Assembly (NCBI GenBank): GCA_038257845.1
Contig: JBBSQL010000007.1
Location: 43,080 to 107,079 of the forward strand
Source of the DNA: JAFDXJ01 sp038257845
GTDB lineage: Bacteria; Bacteroidota; Bacteroidia; Chitinophagales; Chitinophagaceae
Direction: 5' to 3'
DNA: 64,000 nucleotides
The notes under the pieces were generated by a model. That model did no database searches, was not told where the DNA came from, and saw nothing but the letters and a program-made list of their open reading frames with translations. Position 1 is the stretch's first letter. Every line of letters begins with the position of its first letter. Made by a program: the position numbers and the translations under genes. Shown here in pieces: positions 1-8,367 of this stretch.

Positions 1-246
1 GTTATTTTAAAAGGTACACGTGTAGATGGAATTTATACCGCAGATCCCGAGAAAGATAAATCAGCGATCAGGTTTGACACCATCAGTTATGCGGAATGCA
101 TGAGCAGAAATCTCAAAGTAATGGATATGACCGCTTTTACTTTGTGCATGGAAAACAGTTTGCCGATCATTGTATTTGACATGAATAAAAAGGGCAACTT
201 ATTAAACATTGTTCAGGGAAAAGCAATAGGTACACTGGTAATATAA
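1..246 (+). CDS. pyrH: UMP kinase, C-terminal part (truncated by window edge)
   Basis: The open frame runs in from the left edge and stops at 244-246, leaving 81 codons. The visible part reads TRVDGIYTADPEKD, then LKVMDMTAFTLCMENSLPI and a final NIVQGKAIGTLVI. These match the C-terminal third of bacterial UMP kinase (amino acid kinase fold): the VDGVY-x-DP nucleotide-binding stretch, the MD-x-TA helix and the closing G-x-x-GT-x-V strand. PyrH phosphorylates UMP to UDP in the cytoplasm, feeding UTP and CTP synthesis, and is usually a hexamer controlled by UTP and GTP. The N-terminus and promoter lie outside the window. In many bacteria frr follows pyrH; here a membrane protein gene follows instead. 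The identification rests on the motif order only. Confidence 0.93.
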   Translation, partial: VILKGTRVDGIYTADPEKDKSAIRFDTISYAECMSRNLKVMDMTAFTLCMENSLPIIVFDMNKKGNLLNIVQGKAIGTLVI

Positions 247-336
247 ATAGCTTATTTTTAGAAATAGAATGCCTGGTTTCACAACTCTTTTTTGAAATCT
301 TCAGAACTTATTTTATCTTTCAAAAAATCAACGCTT

Positions 337-945
337 ATGAACCTCATAAACAGGGCAAAGAATATGTTGCTCACACCCAAAACGGAATGGCAGGTTGTTT
401 CACTCGAACAGCCTGTAAATAATCAAATCATTATGGGGTATTTAGTCCCCTTTGTATTGCTCGGTGCTTTAGCCGCTTTTATTGGTTATGGCTTGATTGG
501 ATTTAATTTATTAGGAGTCCACACGGGAAGCATTTCATGGGGTCTTTATAATGCCATTCGCGGAATCATACTTGGCATAGGTAGTGTATATTTAACGGCA
601 TTTGTTTTAGATGCACTGGCGCCTTCATTTGGTTCACAAAAAGATTTTGGCCGGTCACTTCAACTGGTTGTTTATGCAAGTACACCTTCTTTGGTGGCTG
701 GTTTATTTGCGTTCCTGCCCTTACTTGCAACCATAGTGGTGCTCGCCGGAGTAGTATATACTATTTATTTATGGTACCTTGGTTTAGGTCCCATTAAAAA
801 TACACCAGAAGACAAAAAAGTAATTTATTTATTAGTTACGTATGCAGTTTTACTCGTTGTCTATTTAATTTTAAGTGCCATTTTAGCTTTGATTTTGATT
901 CCGATTTTCGGACTGGGCGCAATGGCTGGCGGTTTTCACTTGTAA
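337..945 (+). CDS. Yip1-family integral membrane protein
   Basis: A 202-residue protein that is mostly hydrophobic, with about five predicted membrane spans after a short cytoplasmic head (MNLINRAKNMLLTPKTEW). The head followed by P-x-x-EW, and the spaced glycine-rich spans, are typical of bacterial Yip1/YIP1-like proteins, whose role is unknown. I start it at the ATG at 337; an in-frame TTG at 292 would add 15 residues (MKSSELILSFKKSTL) that do not look like the family's N-terminus. It lies 90 bp after pyrH and 21 bp before the SDR gene on the same strand, so co-transcription is possible. No catalytic residues can be pointed to. Confidence 0.72.
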   Translation: MNLINRAKNMLLTPKTEWQVVSLEQPVNNQIIMGYLVPFVLLGALAAFIGYGLIGFNLLGVHTGSISWGLYNAIRGIILGIGSVYLTAFVLDALAPSFGSQKDFGRSLQLVVYASTPSLVAGLFAFLPLLATIVVLAGVVYTIYLWYLGLGPIKNTPEDKKVIYLLVTYAVLLVVYLILSAILALILIPIFGLGAMAGGFHL

Positions 946-966
946 ATTTTACAACAATATTTTTAT

Positions 967-1665
967 ATGAATGTGGTCATTACCGGTGGGTCCAAAGGCC
1001 TGGGAAAAGCTATGGCAGAAAAATTTGCAGCCGCCGGTGATGACCTTTTTTTATGTGCGCGAAATGAAAACACATTAAAAGAAACTCAAAAATCTTTACA
1101 GGCTTCATTTCCCCAAAGTAATATTTATATAAAAAAAACAGACCTGGCAATTGCAAATGAATTGAATGAATTTGCAGACTGGTGCCTTTCTTTTGGCAAT
1201 CCCGAAATACTTATTAATAATGCAGGAAATTTTTTGCAGGGAAATGTATATGACGAACCGGAGGGTAATATGGAAGAAATGATGCAGGTAAATTTTTTCA
1301 GCGCTTATCATTTAACGCGTAAATTATTGCCTGCTATGATCTCAGCGGGAAAAGGCCATATTTTTAATATGTGTTCCGTGGCTTCACTTAAAGCGTATAA
1401 AGGTGGAGGTAGTTATAGTGTTAGTAAATATGCGTTGCTAGGATTTACCCATAACCTGCGGGAAGAATTAAAAACTAAAAATATAAAAGTCACCGCGATC
1501 ATTCCCGGAGCAACCTATACAGATTCCTGGAAGCAAACCGGGTTGGACGAAAACCGCTTTATGCAGGATAAAGATATAGCCGAAATGGTTTTTAGTACAT
1601 CACAACTATCACAAGCTGCCTGCGTGGAAGAAATAATTATGCGCCCACAATTGGGTGATATTTAA
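967..1665 (+). CDS. SDR family NAD(P)-dependent oxidoreductase
   Basis: A 232-residue classical short-chain dehydrogenase. The cofactor loop TGGSKGLG is at residues 6-13, the NNAG structural motif at 84-87, and the catalytic Ser137, Tyr150 and Lys154 sit in CSVAS and YSVSK. These show a Rossmann-fold, NAD(P)H-dependent carbonyl or alcohol oxidoreductase. The substrate cannot be told from sequence. The length is slightly short for the family (about 250). It starts 21 bp after the Yip1-like gene. It is followed by a roughly 100 bp gap holding the rpsO promoter, so it is probably the last gene of its unit. Confidence 0.88.
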   Translation: MNVVITGGSKGLGKAMAEKFAAAGDDLFLCARNENTLKETQKSLQASFPQSNIYIKKTDLAIANELNEFADWCLSFGNPEILINNAGNFLQGNVYDEPEGNMEEMMQVNFFSAYHLTRKLLPAMISAGKGHIFNMCSVASLKAYKGGGSYSVSKYALLGFTHNLREELKTKNIKVTAIIPGATYTDSWKQTGLDENRFMQDKDIAEMVFSTSQLSQAACVEEIIMRPQLGDI

Positions 1666-1682
1666 AGAAAATCGCAGAATTA

Positions 1683-1717
1683 TTTTGTATTTTATTGAGG
1701 ATTATCAATTACCTTTG
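1683..1717 (+). promoter_or_regulatory. Bacteroidota-type promoter of rpsO-pnp
   Basis: A TTTTG element at 1683-1687 and a perfect TAnnTTTG -7 box (TACCTTTG) at 1710-1717, 22 bp apart, lie 51 bp before the rpsO ATG. This matches the known Bacteroidota consensus (TTTG at -33, TAnnTTTG at -7). The predicted leader is about 45 nt. Confidence 0.6.
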
Positions 1718-1768
1718 CCGCCACATTAAAAAAGATGAAATTTTACGGACGCTAAAAAAAACATTGAG

Positions 1769-2041
1769 ATGCCTTATTTAACAACAGAAAAAAAATCTGA
1801 GATTTTTACAAACTTTGGCGGAAATGCAGCAAATACAGGTTCTATCGAAGCACAAGTCGCTTTGGTTACAGAACGTATCTCCAGTATTTCAAAGCATTTA
1901 CAAGCCAACAAAAAAGATTTCTCCACACATCGTGGCCTCATGAAAATGGTTGGCCAGCGCAAACGTTTATTGGGTTACCTGCAAAAGCATAACCTGGAAA
2001 GTTACCGCGCACTGATCGAGAAATTAGGTTTAAGAAAATAA
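1769..2041 (+). CDS. rpsO: 30S ribosomal protein S15
   Basis: 90 residues, the normal length for S15. The sequence carries the family's signature stretches: FGGNAANTGSIEAQVALVTERI near residues 16-37, HLQANKKDFSTHRGLMKMVGQRKRLLGYL through the middle, and YRALIEKLGLRK at the end. S15 binds the 16S rRNA central domain early in 30S assembly. It is followed by pnp, the same rpsO-pnp order known from E. coli and many other bacteria. In E. coli S15 represses its own translation; whether this leader does the same cannot be told here. Confidence 0.98.
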   Translation: MPYLTTEKKSEIFTNFGGNAANTGSIEAQVALVTERISSISKHLQANKKDFSTHRGLMKMVGQRKRLLGYLQKHNLESYRALIEKLGLRK

Positions 2042-2116
2042 TTACTTATTTATTCTTTTCTCCTTTTTTACGGCTTTACTATTTCGTCTTCAGATCATTG
2101 TATCTATTTATTTACC

Positions 2117-2148
2117 ATTTCCTGTATCCGGTAACCGGAACTGGAAAT
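2117..2148 (+). promoter_or_regulatory. Stem-loop in the pnp leader
   Basis: Outer arms ATTTCC (2117-2122) and GGAAAT (2143-2148) enclose an inner stem TCCGG (2127-2131) / CCGGA (2135-2139) with a TAA loop. The structure ends 15 nt before the pnp ATG at 2164. In E. coli, PNPase controls its own mRNA through a leader stem-loop between rpsO and pnp that is cleaved by RNase III. The position here is equivalent; the function is inferred. Confidence 0.5.
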
Positions 2149-2163
2149 ACATAACAACATTAT

Positions 2164-4317
2164 ATGTTATCACAACCCATACAATCCGGGTTTTCACTTC
2201 CCAGCGGAGCGGAAATTATTATTGAAACCGGTAAACTCGCGCGCCAGGCTGATGGCTCAGTAACTGTGCGCCAGGGCAATTGCATTTTGCTCGCTACTGT
2301 AGTAGCAAACCTGGAGGCAAAAGAAGGCCAGGAATTTTTTCCCTTAAGTGTAGATTACCAGGAAAAATTTGCTTCAGCAGGCCGGATACCGGGCTCTTTT
2401 TTTAAGCGGGAAGCCAGGCTGAATGATTATGAAATTTTGACCAGTCGCCTGATTGACCGCGCATTGCGCCCCTTATTTCCGGAAGATTATTTTTGTGAGG
2501 TACAGGTATTGATCAGCCTTATTTCAAGTGATGCCGAAGTGATGCCCGATGCACTGGCATGTCTCGCAGCTTCCTCTGCATTGGCCGTTTCAGATATTCC
2601 AATTAAAGAAATCATTTCTGAAGTACGCATTGCACGTGTTGATGGAAACTTTATAGTAAACCCAACCCGCAGCGAACTCGCTAAATCTGACTTTGAATTC
2701 ATCATTGCCGCAACCGAAAAAAACCTCATGATGGTGGAAGGAGAAGCGAATGAATGTTCTGAAGCGGATCTCGTAAAATGCCTCGAAATAGCGCATGATG
2801 CAATTCGTGTTCAAATCAAAGCACAGCAGGTTTTAAGAGATAAAAAAGGGATCACTGCAAAAAGAGATTATAAAAAGCCTGAAACGAATGATGCCCTGAA
2901 TGAAAAAGTAACGGCATTTACCAAAGATAAAATTTATGAAATCGCAAAAGCGGCGTCTGCCAAGCATGAACGTTCCGATGCATTCAAAAAATTGAAAGCC
3001 GAACTTATTGAAAGCCTGGGTGCGGACCTTTCTGATACAGATAAAAAACTGGCTAAAAAATATTATGAAGACCTGCAATGGGAACTCGTTCGGGATATGA
3101 TGATCAAAGAACGTGTACGCCTGGATGGACGTAAAATGGATGAAGTAAGGCCGCTTGCTATGGAAGTGGATACGCTTCCGGCGCCACATGGTTCTGCTTT
3201 ATTTACCCGTGGCGAAACGCAATCGCTTACCTCAGTAACATTAGGAACACCTTTAGACGAATTACTGGTGGAAAGCGCTGCTAAATCTGATTATACTAAA
3301 TTTTTCCTCCATTACAATTTTCCGCCTTTCTCAACTGGCGAAGTGAAAATGATGCGTGGTGTTGGCCGCCGGGAAGTAGGCCATGGCAATCTTGCTATGA
3401 GAAGCCTGAAAAAAATGATGCCGGGAACTGAATACGCTTATACTGTTCGCGTGGTGAGTGATATTTTGGAATCAAACGGTTCATCATCTATGGCAACTGT
3501 TTGTGCAGGTTCCCTCGCATTAATGGATGCTGGCGTACCTTTTCCAAAACATGTAAGTGGCGTCGCCATGGGATTGGTTTCTCAGGAAAATGGCTATGCC
3601 ATCTTAACGGATATCCTGGGTGATGAAGATCATTTAGGTGACATGGATTTTAAAGTGACCGGCACACGTGATGGTATTTGCGGTGTACAAATGGATATTA
3701 AAGTGGATGGCCTCAGTATGCAGGTAATGAACGAAGCTTTGGAACAGGCGCGCAAAGGAAGGCTACATATTTTGGATGCCATGTATGAATGTATGCCGGC
3801 ACACCGTGAAGAAGTGAAACCACATGCACCAAGAATGGAAAAATTAATTATAGATAAAGAATTCATCGGTGCCGTGATCGGGCCGGGTGGTAAAGTGATC
3901 CAGGAAATTCAAAAAGAAACTGGTACAACAATCAATATTGAAGAAGTTGGAAATTTTGGCGAAGTGAGTATTTTCTCTACCGATAAAGAAAGCGTAGTAA
4001 AAGCATTGAACTGGGTCAAAGGCCTGGTAGCCATGCCGCAAATTAATGATGTGTATGAAGCTAAAGTGAAAACAATTCAACCTTATGGAGCATTTGTAGA
4101 ATTCCTGCCGAAAAAAGAAGGTTTACTTCATATCAGTGAAGTTTCCTGGAAAAGACTGGAAACATTGGAAGGCGTATTGAAAGAAGGGGACACTGTTAAA
4201 GTTAAACTCATCGGAATAGACCATAAAACCGGAAAATTTAAATTGAGCAGGAAAGTTTTAATGCCAAGACCAGACGGCGCTCCACAGGGAGAAACTCATG
4301 ATAATAACAGGCACTAA
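2164..4317 (+). CDS. pnp: Polyribonucleotide nucleotidyltransferase (PNPase)
   Basis: 717 residues, full length for the family. Two RNase PH domains lie at about 10-230 and 315-545, joined by an all-helical linker. A KH domain follows from about residue 559, with the loop IGPGGKVIQEI, and then an S1 domain from about 622 (VYEAKVKTIQPYGAFVEFL). PNPase degrades RNA 3' to 5' using phosphate, and can add tails in the reverse reaction; it acts as a ring-shaped trimer. The second PH domain has the conserved phosphate-binding region around SSSMATVCAGSLALMDAGVP. The gene follows rpsO at 122 bp, and the gap holds a strong hairpin. A terminator lies 18 bp downstream. Confidence 0.98.
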   Translation: MLSQPIQSGFSLPSGAEIIIETGKLARQADGSVTVRQGNCILLATVVANLEAKEGQEFFPLSVDYQEKFASAGRIPGSFFKREARLNDYEILTSRLIDRALRPLFPEDYFCEVQVLISLISSDAEVMPDALACLAASSALAVSDIPIKEIISEVRIARVDGNFIVNPTRSELAKSDFEFIIAATEKNLMMVEGEANECSEADLVKCLEIAHDAIRVQIKAQQVLRDKKGITAKRDYKKPETNDALNEKVTAFTKDKIYEIAKAASAKHERSDAFKKLKAELIESLGADLSDTDKKLAKKYYEDLQWELVRDMMIKERVRLDGRKMDEVRPLAMEVDTLPAPHGSALFTRGETQSLTSVTLGTPLDELLVESAAKSDYTKFFLHYNFPPFSTGEVKMMRGVGRREVGHGNLAMRSLKKMMPGTEYAYTVRVVSDILESNGSSSMATVCAGSLALMDAGVPFPKHVSGVAMGLVSQENGYAILTDILGDEDHLGDMDFKVTGTRDGICGVQMDIKVDGLSMQVMNEALEQARKGRLHILDAMYECMPAHREEVKPHAPRMEKLIIDKEFIGAVIGPGGKVIQEIQKETGTTINIEEVGNFGEVSIFSTDKESVVKALNWVKGLVAMPQINDVYEAKVKTIQPYGAFVEFLPKKEGLLHISEVSWKRLETLEGVLKEGDTVKVKLIGIDHKTGKFKLSRKVLMPRPDGAPQGETHDNNRH

Positions 4318-4335
4318 ATTTTTATAAAAATTATA

Positions 4336-4367
4336 AAAGGCTTGCAGTTTGCAGGCCTTTTACTTTT
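4336..4367 (+). terminator. Intrinsic terminator after pnp
   Basis: Arms AAAGGCTTGCA (4336-4346) and TGCAGGCCTTT (4350-4360) pair over 11 bp with one G-U wobble and a 3-nt loop, followed by TACTTTT. It lies 18 bp after the pnp stop and just before the prmA ATG, so prmA either has its own promoter or depends on read-through. Confidence 0.75.
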
Positions 4368-4373
4368 AAAAAC

Positions 4374-5189
4374 ATGGATAATTATTTTTGCATCACGATA
4401 CAAATTTCTGAAAGTATTGAGAGAGATAAAATCTCAGCAGCATTAGCGCAGTTATCCATTTCAGGTTTTGAAGAAAATGAAACCGAGTTACTTGCCTGGT
4501 TCAAAGAATCAGATTTCAATGAAGAAAATCTGAAGATGATCCTGGATAAAAATCATATCACTTATCAAAAGCAATTCATCCGGGGAAAAAATTGGAATGC
4601 GGAATGGGAAGCCAATTTTCAACCGGTGATCATTGAAAATAAAATTGCTGTTCGGGCAAATTTTCATGCGCCCATTACAGGCATGGATCATGAAATAATC
4701 ATCACTCCAAAAATGAGTTTTGGTACCGGCCACCATGCAACTACTTCTCTTATGATCGCGGAAATGTGCAGATTAAATTTTATTGGAAAAAAAGTTTTTG
4801 ATTTCGGTGCAGGTACCGGCATTCTTTCTATTCTTGCTGAAAAACTTGGTGCTTCAGAAATTTTTTCCATAGACAATGATCCCCTGAGCACTGAGAATTT
4901 TAAGGAAAATATTGAAGCCAATTTTTGTAAAAAAATTTTTTATACAGAAAAGGGGATACCTCCGGGAAATGAAAAATTTGATATCGTACTGGCTAATATC
5001 AATAAGCATATATTACTTCAGTTTTTACCCGGCCTTTCAAAAATGTTGAACCCGGAAGGACAGATTTTGATGAGTGGAATATTAAATACGGATGTAGAAG
5101 ATATGATATATGAAGCCGGTAAATCAGGGCTTGTTCATCGCTTAACAAATGTTAAAGATTCCTGGGCATTAATGGCATTTTCGGCTTAA
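4374..5189 (+). CDS. prmA: Ribosomal protein L11 methyltransferase
   Basis: 271 residues. An N-terminal substrate-recognition part holds the RGKNWNAEWEANFQPV stretch typical of PrmA. A class I SAM-dependent methyltransferase domain follows, with FGTGHHATTSLM near residue 117, the SAM loop DFGAGTGILSI near 142, and the motif IVLANINKHIL near 205 (the NPPY/NI-N equivalent of PrmA). PrmA trimethylates lysines and the N-terminus of L11. The gene is slightly shorter than in E. coli (293). Its ATG is only 6 bp after the pnp terminator's T-run, so its transcription start is unclear. Confidence 0.92.
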   Translation: MDNYFCITIQISESIERDKISAALAQLSISGFEENETELLAWFKESDFNEENLKMILDKNHITYQKQFIRGKNWNAEWEANFQPVIIENKIAVRANFHAPITGMDHEIIITPKMSFGTGHHATTSLMIAEMCRLNFIGKKVFDFGAGTGILSILAEKLGASEIFSIDNDPLSTENFKENIEANFCKKIFYTEKGIPPGNEKFDIVLANINKHILLQFLPGLSKMLNPEGQILMSGILNTDVEDMIYEAGKSGLVHRLTNVKDSWALMAFSA

Positions 5190-5262
5190 AAATATTCAAT
5201 GGTTTTTGTGTGTTAAGTTTTGCAAGTATATTTGTCATTCTTTTTTTATCAGTGATCGCCCC

Positions 5263-5925
5263 ATGACAGAATTATTTCTTATTTTTTTAGCTTATTTAAT
5301 CGGTTCTATTCCGACGGCAGTCTGGGTAAGCAAATATTTTTTCGGCATTGATATCAGGGATTATGGAAGCGGCAATGCGGGCGCTACCAATACCTACCGC
5401 GTATTCGGCCCCAAATGGGGAACTTTCGTTATGATTGTTGATATGTTGAAAGGAGTTGCTGCTACTTCACTCTACATTTTAATTTCACATTATTTACACG
5501 ATGATTGGGATCGCACCAACCTGATGATTGGCCTGGGACTTGCCGCAGTATTGGGGCATATTTTCCCGATATGGGCTAATTTTAAAGGTGGAAAAGGTGT
5601 TGCTACTTTATTCGGAATGATCGTGGCCATCCAACCTTTGGTAGCTGTTTGTTGTGTGGGTGTTTTTCTTGCAGTACTTTATCTTACCAGGTTTGTATCT
5701 CTAAGTTCCATGCTTGCAGGCGTGGCATTTGCCATTTTTATTTTATTTATTTTTAATGATGATGTCACTTTATACCGCGTGTTCTCAGTGGCAGTCGCAT
5801 TAATGGTCATACTTACGCACCAGAAAAATATCAATCGCCTCATCAATGGCACAGAAGGCAAAGTGCCTATCTTCAAATATCGTGACCGTCGTCGTAAAAG
5901 AAGGAACGGAGATGATGATGAATGA
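5263..5925 (+). CDS. plsY: Acyl-phosphate:glycerol-3-phosphate acyltransferase PlsY
   Basis: 220 residues with about five membrane spans. The three PlsY loops can be seen: GSGNAGATNTYRVFG near residue 39, HIFPIWANFKGGKGVATLFG near 105 (glycine-rich phosphate-binding loop), and HQKNINRLINGTE near the C-terminus. The enzyme acylates glycerol-3-phosphate with acyl-phosphate, the first step of phospholipid synthesis in most bacteria. I start at the ATG at 5263 (MTELFLIFLAYLIGSIPTA); an upstream in-frame TTG at 5206 adds 19 residues unlike the family. A basic tail (RDRRRKRRNGDDDE) ends the protein. It follows prmA by 73 bp on the same strand. Confidence 0.95.
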   Translation: MTELFLIFLAYLIGSIPTAVWVSKYFFGIDIRDYGSGNAGATNTYRVFGPKWGTFVMIVDMLKGVAATSLYILISHYLHDDWDRTNLMIGLGLAAVLGHIFPIWANFKGGKGVATLFGMIVAIQPLVAVCCVGVFLAVLYLTRFVSLSSMLAGVAFAIFILFIFNDDVTLYRVFSVAVALMVILTHQKNINRLINGTEGKVPIFKYRDRRRKRRNGDDDE

Positions 5926-6025
5926 TATTTTCTATCAAAAAAATTCTCCCATCTTAAGGAGGTTTACCTTTTTGGTATAAATATTGAAAGCCTCTCTGTG
6001 AACATTCTTCAATTAAATTATTTTC

Positions 6026-6835
6026 ATGACCCGTAAACTACTCGCAGTATTATTTATTTTAAGCACTGTTTTATATGCCTGCACTGAAAATGCCATTACT
6101 GGCAGAAACCAGTTGAGCCTTGTATCAGAGCAACAATTGGAACAGGAAGCACAGGTACAATACAAGCAATTTCTTTCCCAGAATAAAGTTGTTTCAAACC
6201 CATCCAATAAAGATGCAGAGATGGTGAAAAGAGTTGGCACACGTATCGCAAATGCCATCAATGAATATTACCAGCAAAAAGGTTTGGGCAATGAGCTTTC
6301 AGGTTATAAATGGGAATTCAATCTCGTGGACAGCAAAGAAGTAAATGCCTGGTGTATGCCCGGTGGAAAAGTGGTGGTTTATACCGGTTTATTAAATGTC
6401 ACTCAAAATGAGGCCGCATTGGCAATTGTACTTGGTCATGAAATCACGCATGCAGTTGCTGGTCATGGCAGGGAGAGGATGAGTGAAGTAATGCTCGCAC
6501 AAGGCATACAGGTTGCAGGGAATCTAGCCTTATCTAAAAATCCTAAAACAGCGAATATTTTTAATGGTATTTACGGCCCCGCTGCTCAATTAGGTGTATT
6601 ATTACCCAATTCCCGTAGTCAGGAACTGGAAGCAGATCATTATGGATTGATATTCGCCGCCATGGCAGGTTACAATCCGCAGGAAGCAATTCCGTTCTGG
6701 GAAAGAATGCAAAAATTGGGCGGGGCACAACCACCAGTTTGGTTAAGTGATCATCCTGAAGATGCTGACAGAATCGCAAAACTCAAAGAATTAATGCCGG
6801 AAGCGCTGAGTTATTATAAACCTGTTTCCAAATAA
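6026..6835 (+). CDS. M48 family metalloprotease, lipoprotein
   Basis: 269 residues. A short signal peptide ends in a lipobox-like LYAC with Cys19, so the protein is probably anchored to an envelope membrane. The zinc motif HEITH is at 138-142, extended to HAVAGH, and a second-helix QELEADHYG supplies the glutamate ligand. These are the hallmarks of the M48 (Ste24/LoiP/BepA-like) peptidases that handle envelope proteins. Before the zinc site lies NAWCMPGGKVVVYTGLL, the usual active-site strand. A C-terminal SDHPEDADRIAKL stretch, also family-typical, is present. It appears monocistronic, with 100 bp before and 116 bp after. No clear -7 box was found. Confidence 0.92.
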   Translation: MTRKLLAVLFILSTVLYACTENAITGRNQLSLVSEQQLEQEAQVQYKQFLSQNKVVSNPSNKDAEMVKRVGTRIANAINEYYQQKGLGNELSGYKWEFNLVDSKEVNAWCMPGGKVVVYTGLLNVTQNEAALAIVLGHEITHAVAGHGRERMSEVMLAQGIQVAGNLALSKNPKTANIFNGIYGPAAQLGVLLPNSRSQELEADHYGLIFAAMAGYNPQEAIPFWERMQKLGGAQPPVWLSDHPEDADRIAKLKELMPEALSYYKPVSK

Positions 6836-6904
6836 CCTTTTACCAAATAAAAGTAGCGAAAACCCCACTCTGAGGAAAGGGTAGTTTTATTCAAAAATTT
6901 TTCG

Positions 6905-6912
6905 TAACTTCG
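6905..6912 (+). promoter_or_regulatory. -7 box (TAACTTCG) before the small DUF3052-like gene
   Basis: TAACTTCG matches TAnnTTTG except for one T to C change that is common in Bacteroidota promoters. It is 39 bp before the ATG at 6952. No convincing -33 TTTG was seen. Confidence 0.4.
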
Positions 6913-6951
6913 CATTCCTAATCGATTTTTTAACCTTAAACGCCATTAAGG

Positions 6952-7389
6952 ATGCCTGCACAAAACCTCTTAGAATTATTGGAACTTGAAAGTGAAAGAA
7001 ACCTGTTGATACAGGGTGTACCCAGTTCTATGGAGAAACAGTTTGTAAAATTATCGTATGCCAAAAGCATGACGCCGTTGCTGTGTAGCCGCAAAGTTGA
7101 CTTTGCGCTTATCTTTGCCATCAACCTGACGCAACTTTGCTCAATCCTGAAAGAAGTGTTACCTGCCATCCACGAGAAAAGTATTTTATGGATCGCTTAT
7201 CCGCGTTCAGCAAGCAAAATTGCCAGTGATTTAAACAGGGATTGTTCCTGGAATATGCTCTGCACGAATGGCTATGAGCCTTCACATGAAATTCCGCTCG
7301 ACCATGTTTGGAGCGCCTTGCGTTTTTTAAAGGCTAAATCAAAAAAAGAAGAAGTGCCTTTGAAAAAAGCCAATTTGCAAACAGCCTGA
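6952..7389 (+). CDS. Small DUF3052-like protein of unknown function
   Basis: 145 residues, soluble, no signal peptide. The sequence FALIFAINLTQL...ILWIAYPRSASKIASDLNRD...LDHVWSALRFL resembles the DUF3052 family of small alpha/beta proteins, whose members share a LWIAYPK-x-x-SK-x-x-x-D-x-NRD core. No biochemical role is established for it. The gene stands alone on the + strand, with a plausible -7 box 39 bp upstream. Its stop is 8 bp from the stop of the convergent transporter gene, and I see no hairpin terminator between them. Confidence 0.6.
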   Translation: MPAQNLLELLELESERNLLIQGVPSSMEKQFVKLSYAKSMTPLLCSRKVDFALIFAINLTQLCSILKEVLPAIHEKSILWIAYPRSASKIASDLNRDCSWNMLCTNGYEPSHEIPLDHVWSALRFLKAKSKKEEVPLKKANLQTA

Positions 7390-7397
7390 TTTTAGCT

Positions 7398-8351
7398 TTA
7401 AATTTTTCGCATGTCTTTCAAACTCCTGTTTACTAAATAAACGCCAGTAAGTGTAATCGCCGCGCCAATCAAAATGAACAGCGTTAATTTTTCATGCAGT
7501 AAAATTGCTCCAACAATCATCGCGACCAACGGATTGATATATGCATATAGCGAAGAAATCACTGTTGGTAAATGTTTGGTACTGTAAATAAAAGCAATGA
7601 AAGCGACGATAGAACCCATCGTAACCAAATACCCGATGGCCGTCCAGGTCTGCCAGGGTATCACGGAAAATGGCTGATCATTTCCGGTCACTTTTGCTAG
7701 GCCATAGATCATGAATGAAGCCATAAACATTTGCCAGCCCATGGCATAATACGGATTCATCAGGTATTTATTCCTGACAATAAATAAAGTGCCAATGCTC
7801 CATGAAAGCATGGCAATTACGCCAAGAATAATTCCATATACATATCCATCCGGTTGTACGTGAAAAGTATTTTCATACAATACCAGTGTAACACCGCCCA
7901 GGCCCAATAAAAGGCCAATAAATGTGAGGCGGGAACTAATTTTCACTTTAAAAAAAATCATTTCTATTATAACAACGCTCAAAGGATATAAAGCGCCGAT
8001 GAGTGCAGCCAGTCCGCTTGGAATAAATTTTAAGCCCCAGGTACTCAGCCCGTTGGCGAGCACAAACATGAAGATGGATAAAATAAATAACCACCTGAAT
8101 TGTTTCCAACTCGGTAATTTTTCACCTTTCAATAAAAAATAAAGGACCAAAATTGATCCTGCGAGAAATTGCCTGATATAGGAAACTTCCAAACCCGAAA
8201 TCCCTGAATTTACACCTATTTTATTGGCTACCCAGGTGGTTCCCCATAAAATACTTGTGGTGGATAATGCGAGGTATGCATACTTTCCGGAAGCTGATTC
8301 CGCCGAGGATCGCGGAAATAAGGAAGGCATTATGAATTTGTAGGATTTCAT
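7398..8351 (-). CDS. EamA/DMT-family metabolite transporter
   Basis: 317 residues with about ten membrane helices in two EamA repeats. Repeat 1 begins ALSTTSILWGTTWVANKIG; repeat 2 begins VIAMLSWSIGTLFIVRNKY, and both end in the proline-containing helix typical of the family (LIGALYPLSVVII, LYAYINPLVAMIVG). DMT proteins export or exchange amino acids, sugars or nucleotide-related metabolites; the substrate cannot be predicted. The gene starts 16 bp after purH on the same strand, so it is probably co-transcribed with it. Confidence 0.88.
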   Translation of the reverse strand: MKSYKFIMPSLFPRSSAESASGKYAYLALSTTSILWGTTWVANKIGVNSGISGLEVSYIRQFLAGSILVLYFLLKGEKLPSWKQFRWLFILSIFMFVLANGLSTWGLKFIPSGLAALIGALYPLSVVIIEMIFFKVKISSRLTFIGLLLGLGGVTLVLYENTFHVQPDGYVYGIILGVIAMLSWSIGTLFIVRNKYLMNPYYAMGWQMFMASFMIYGLAKVTGNDQPFSVIPWQTWTAIGYLVTMGSIVAFIAFIYSTKHLPTVISSLYAYINPLVAMIVGAILLHEKLTLFILIGAAITLTGVYLVNRSLKDMRKI

Positions 8352-8367
8352 ATTTTCTCACTTGTTT

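Noticed and set aside
5955..5962. TAAGGAGG, a perfect Shine-Dalgarno-like octamer
   Set aside because: No start codon follows at a suitable distance; the next gene starts at 6026. Bacteroidota seldom use this signal, so chance is likely.
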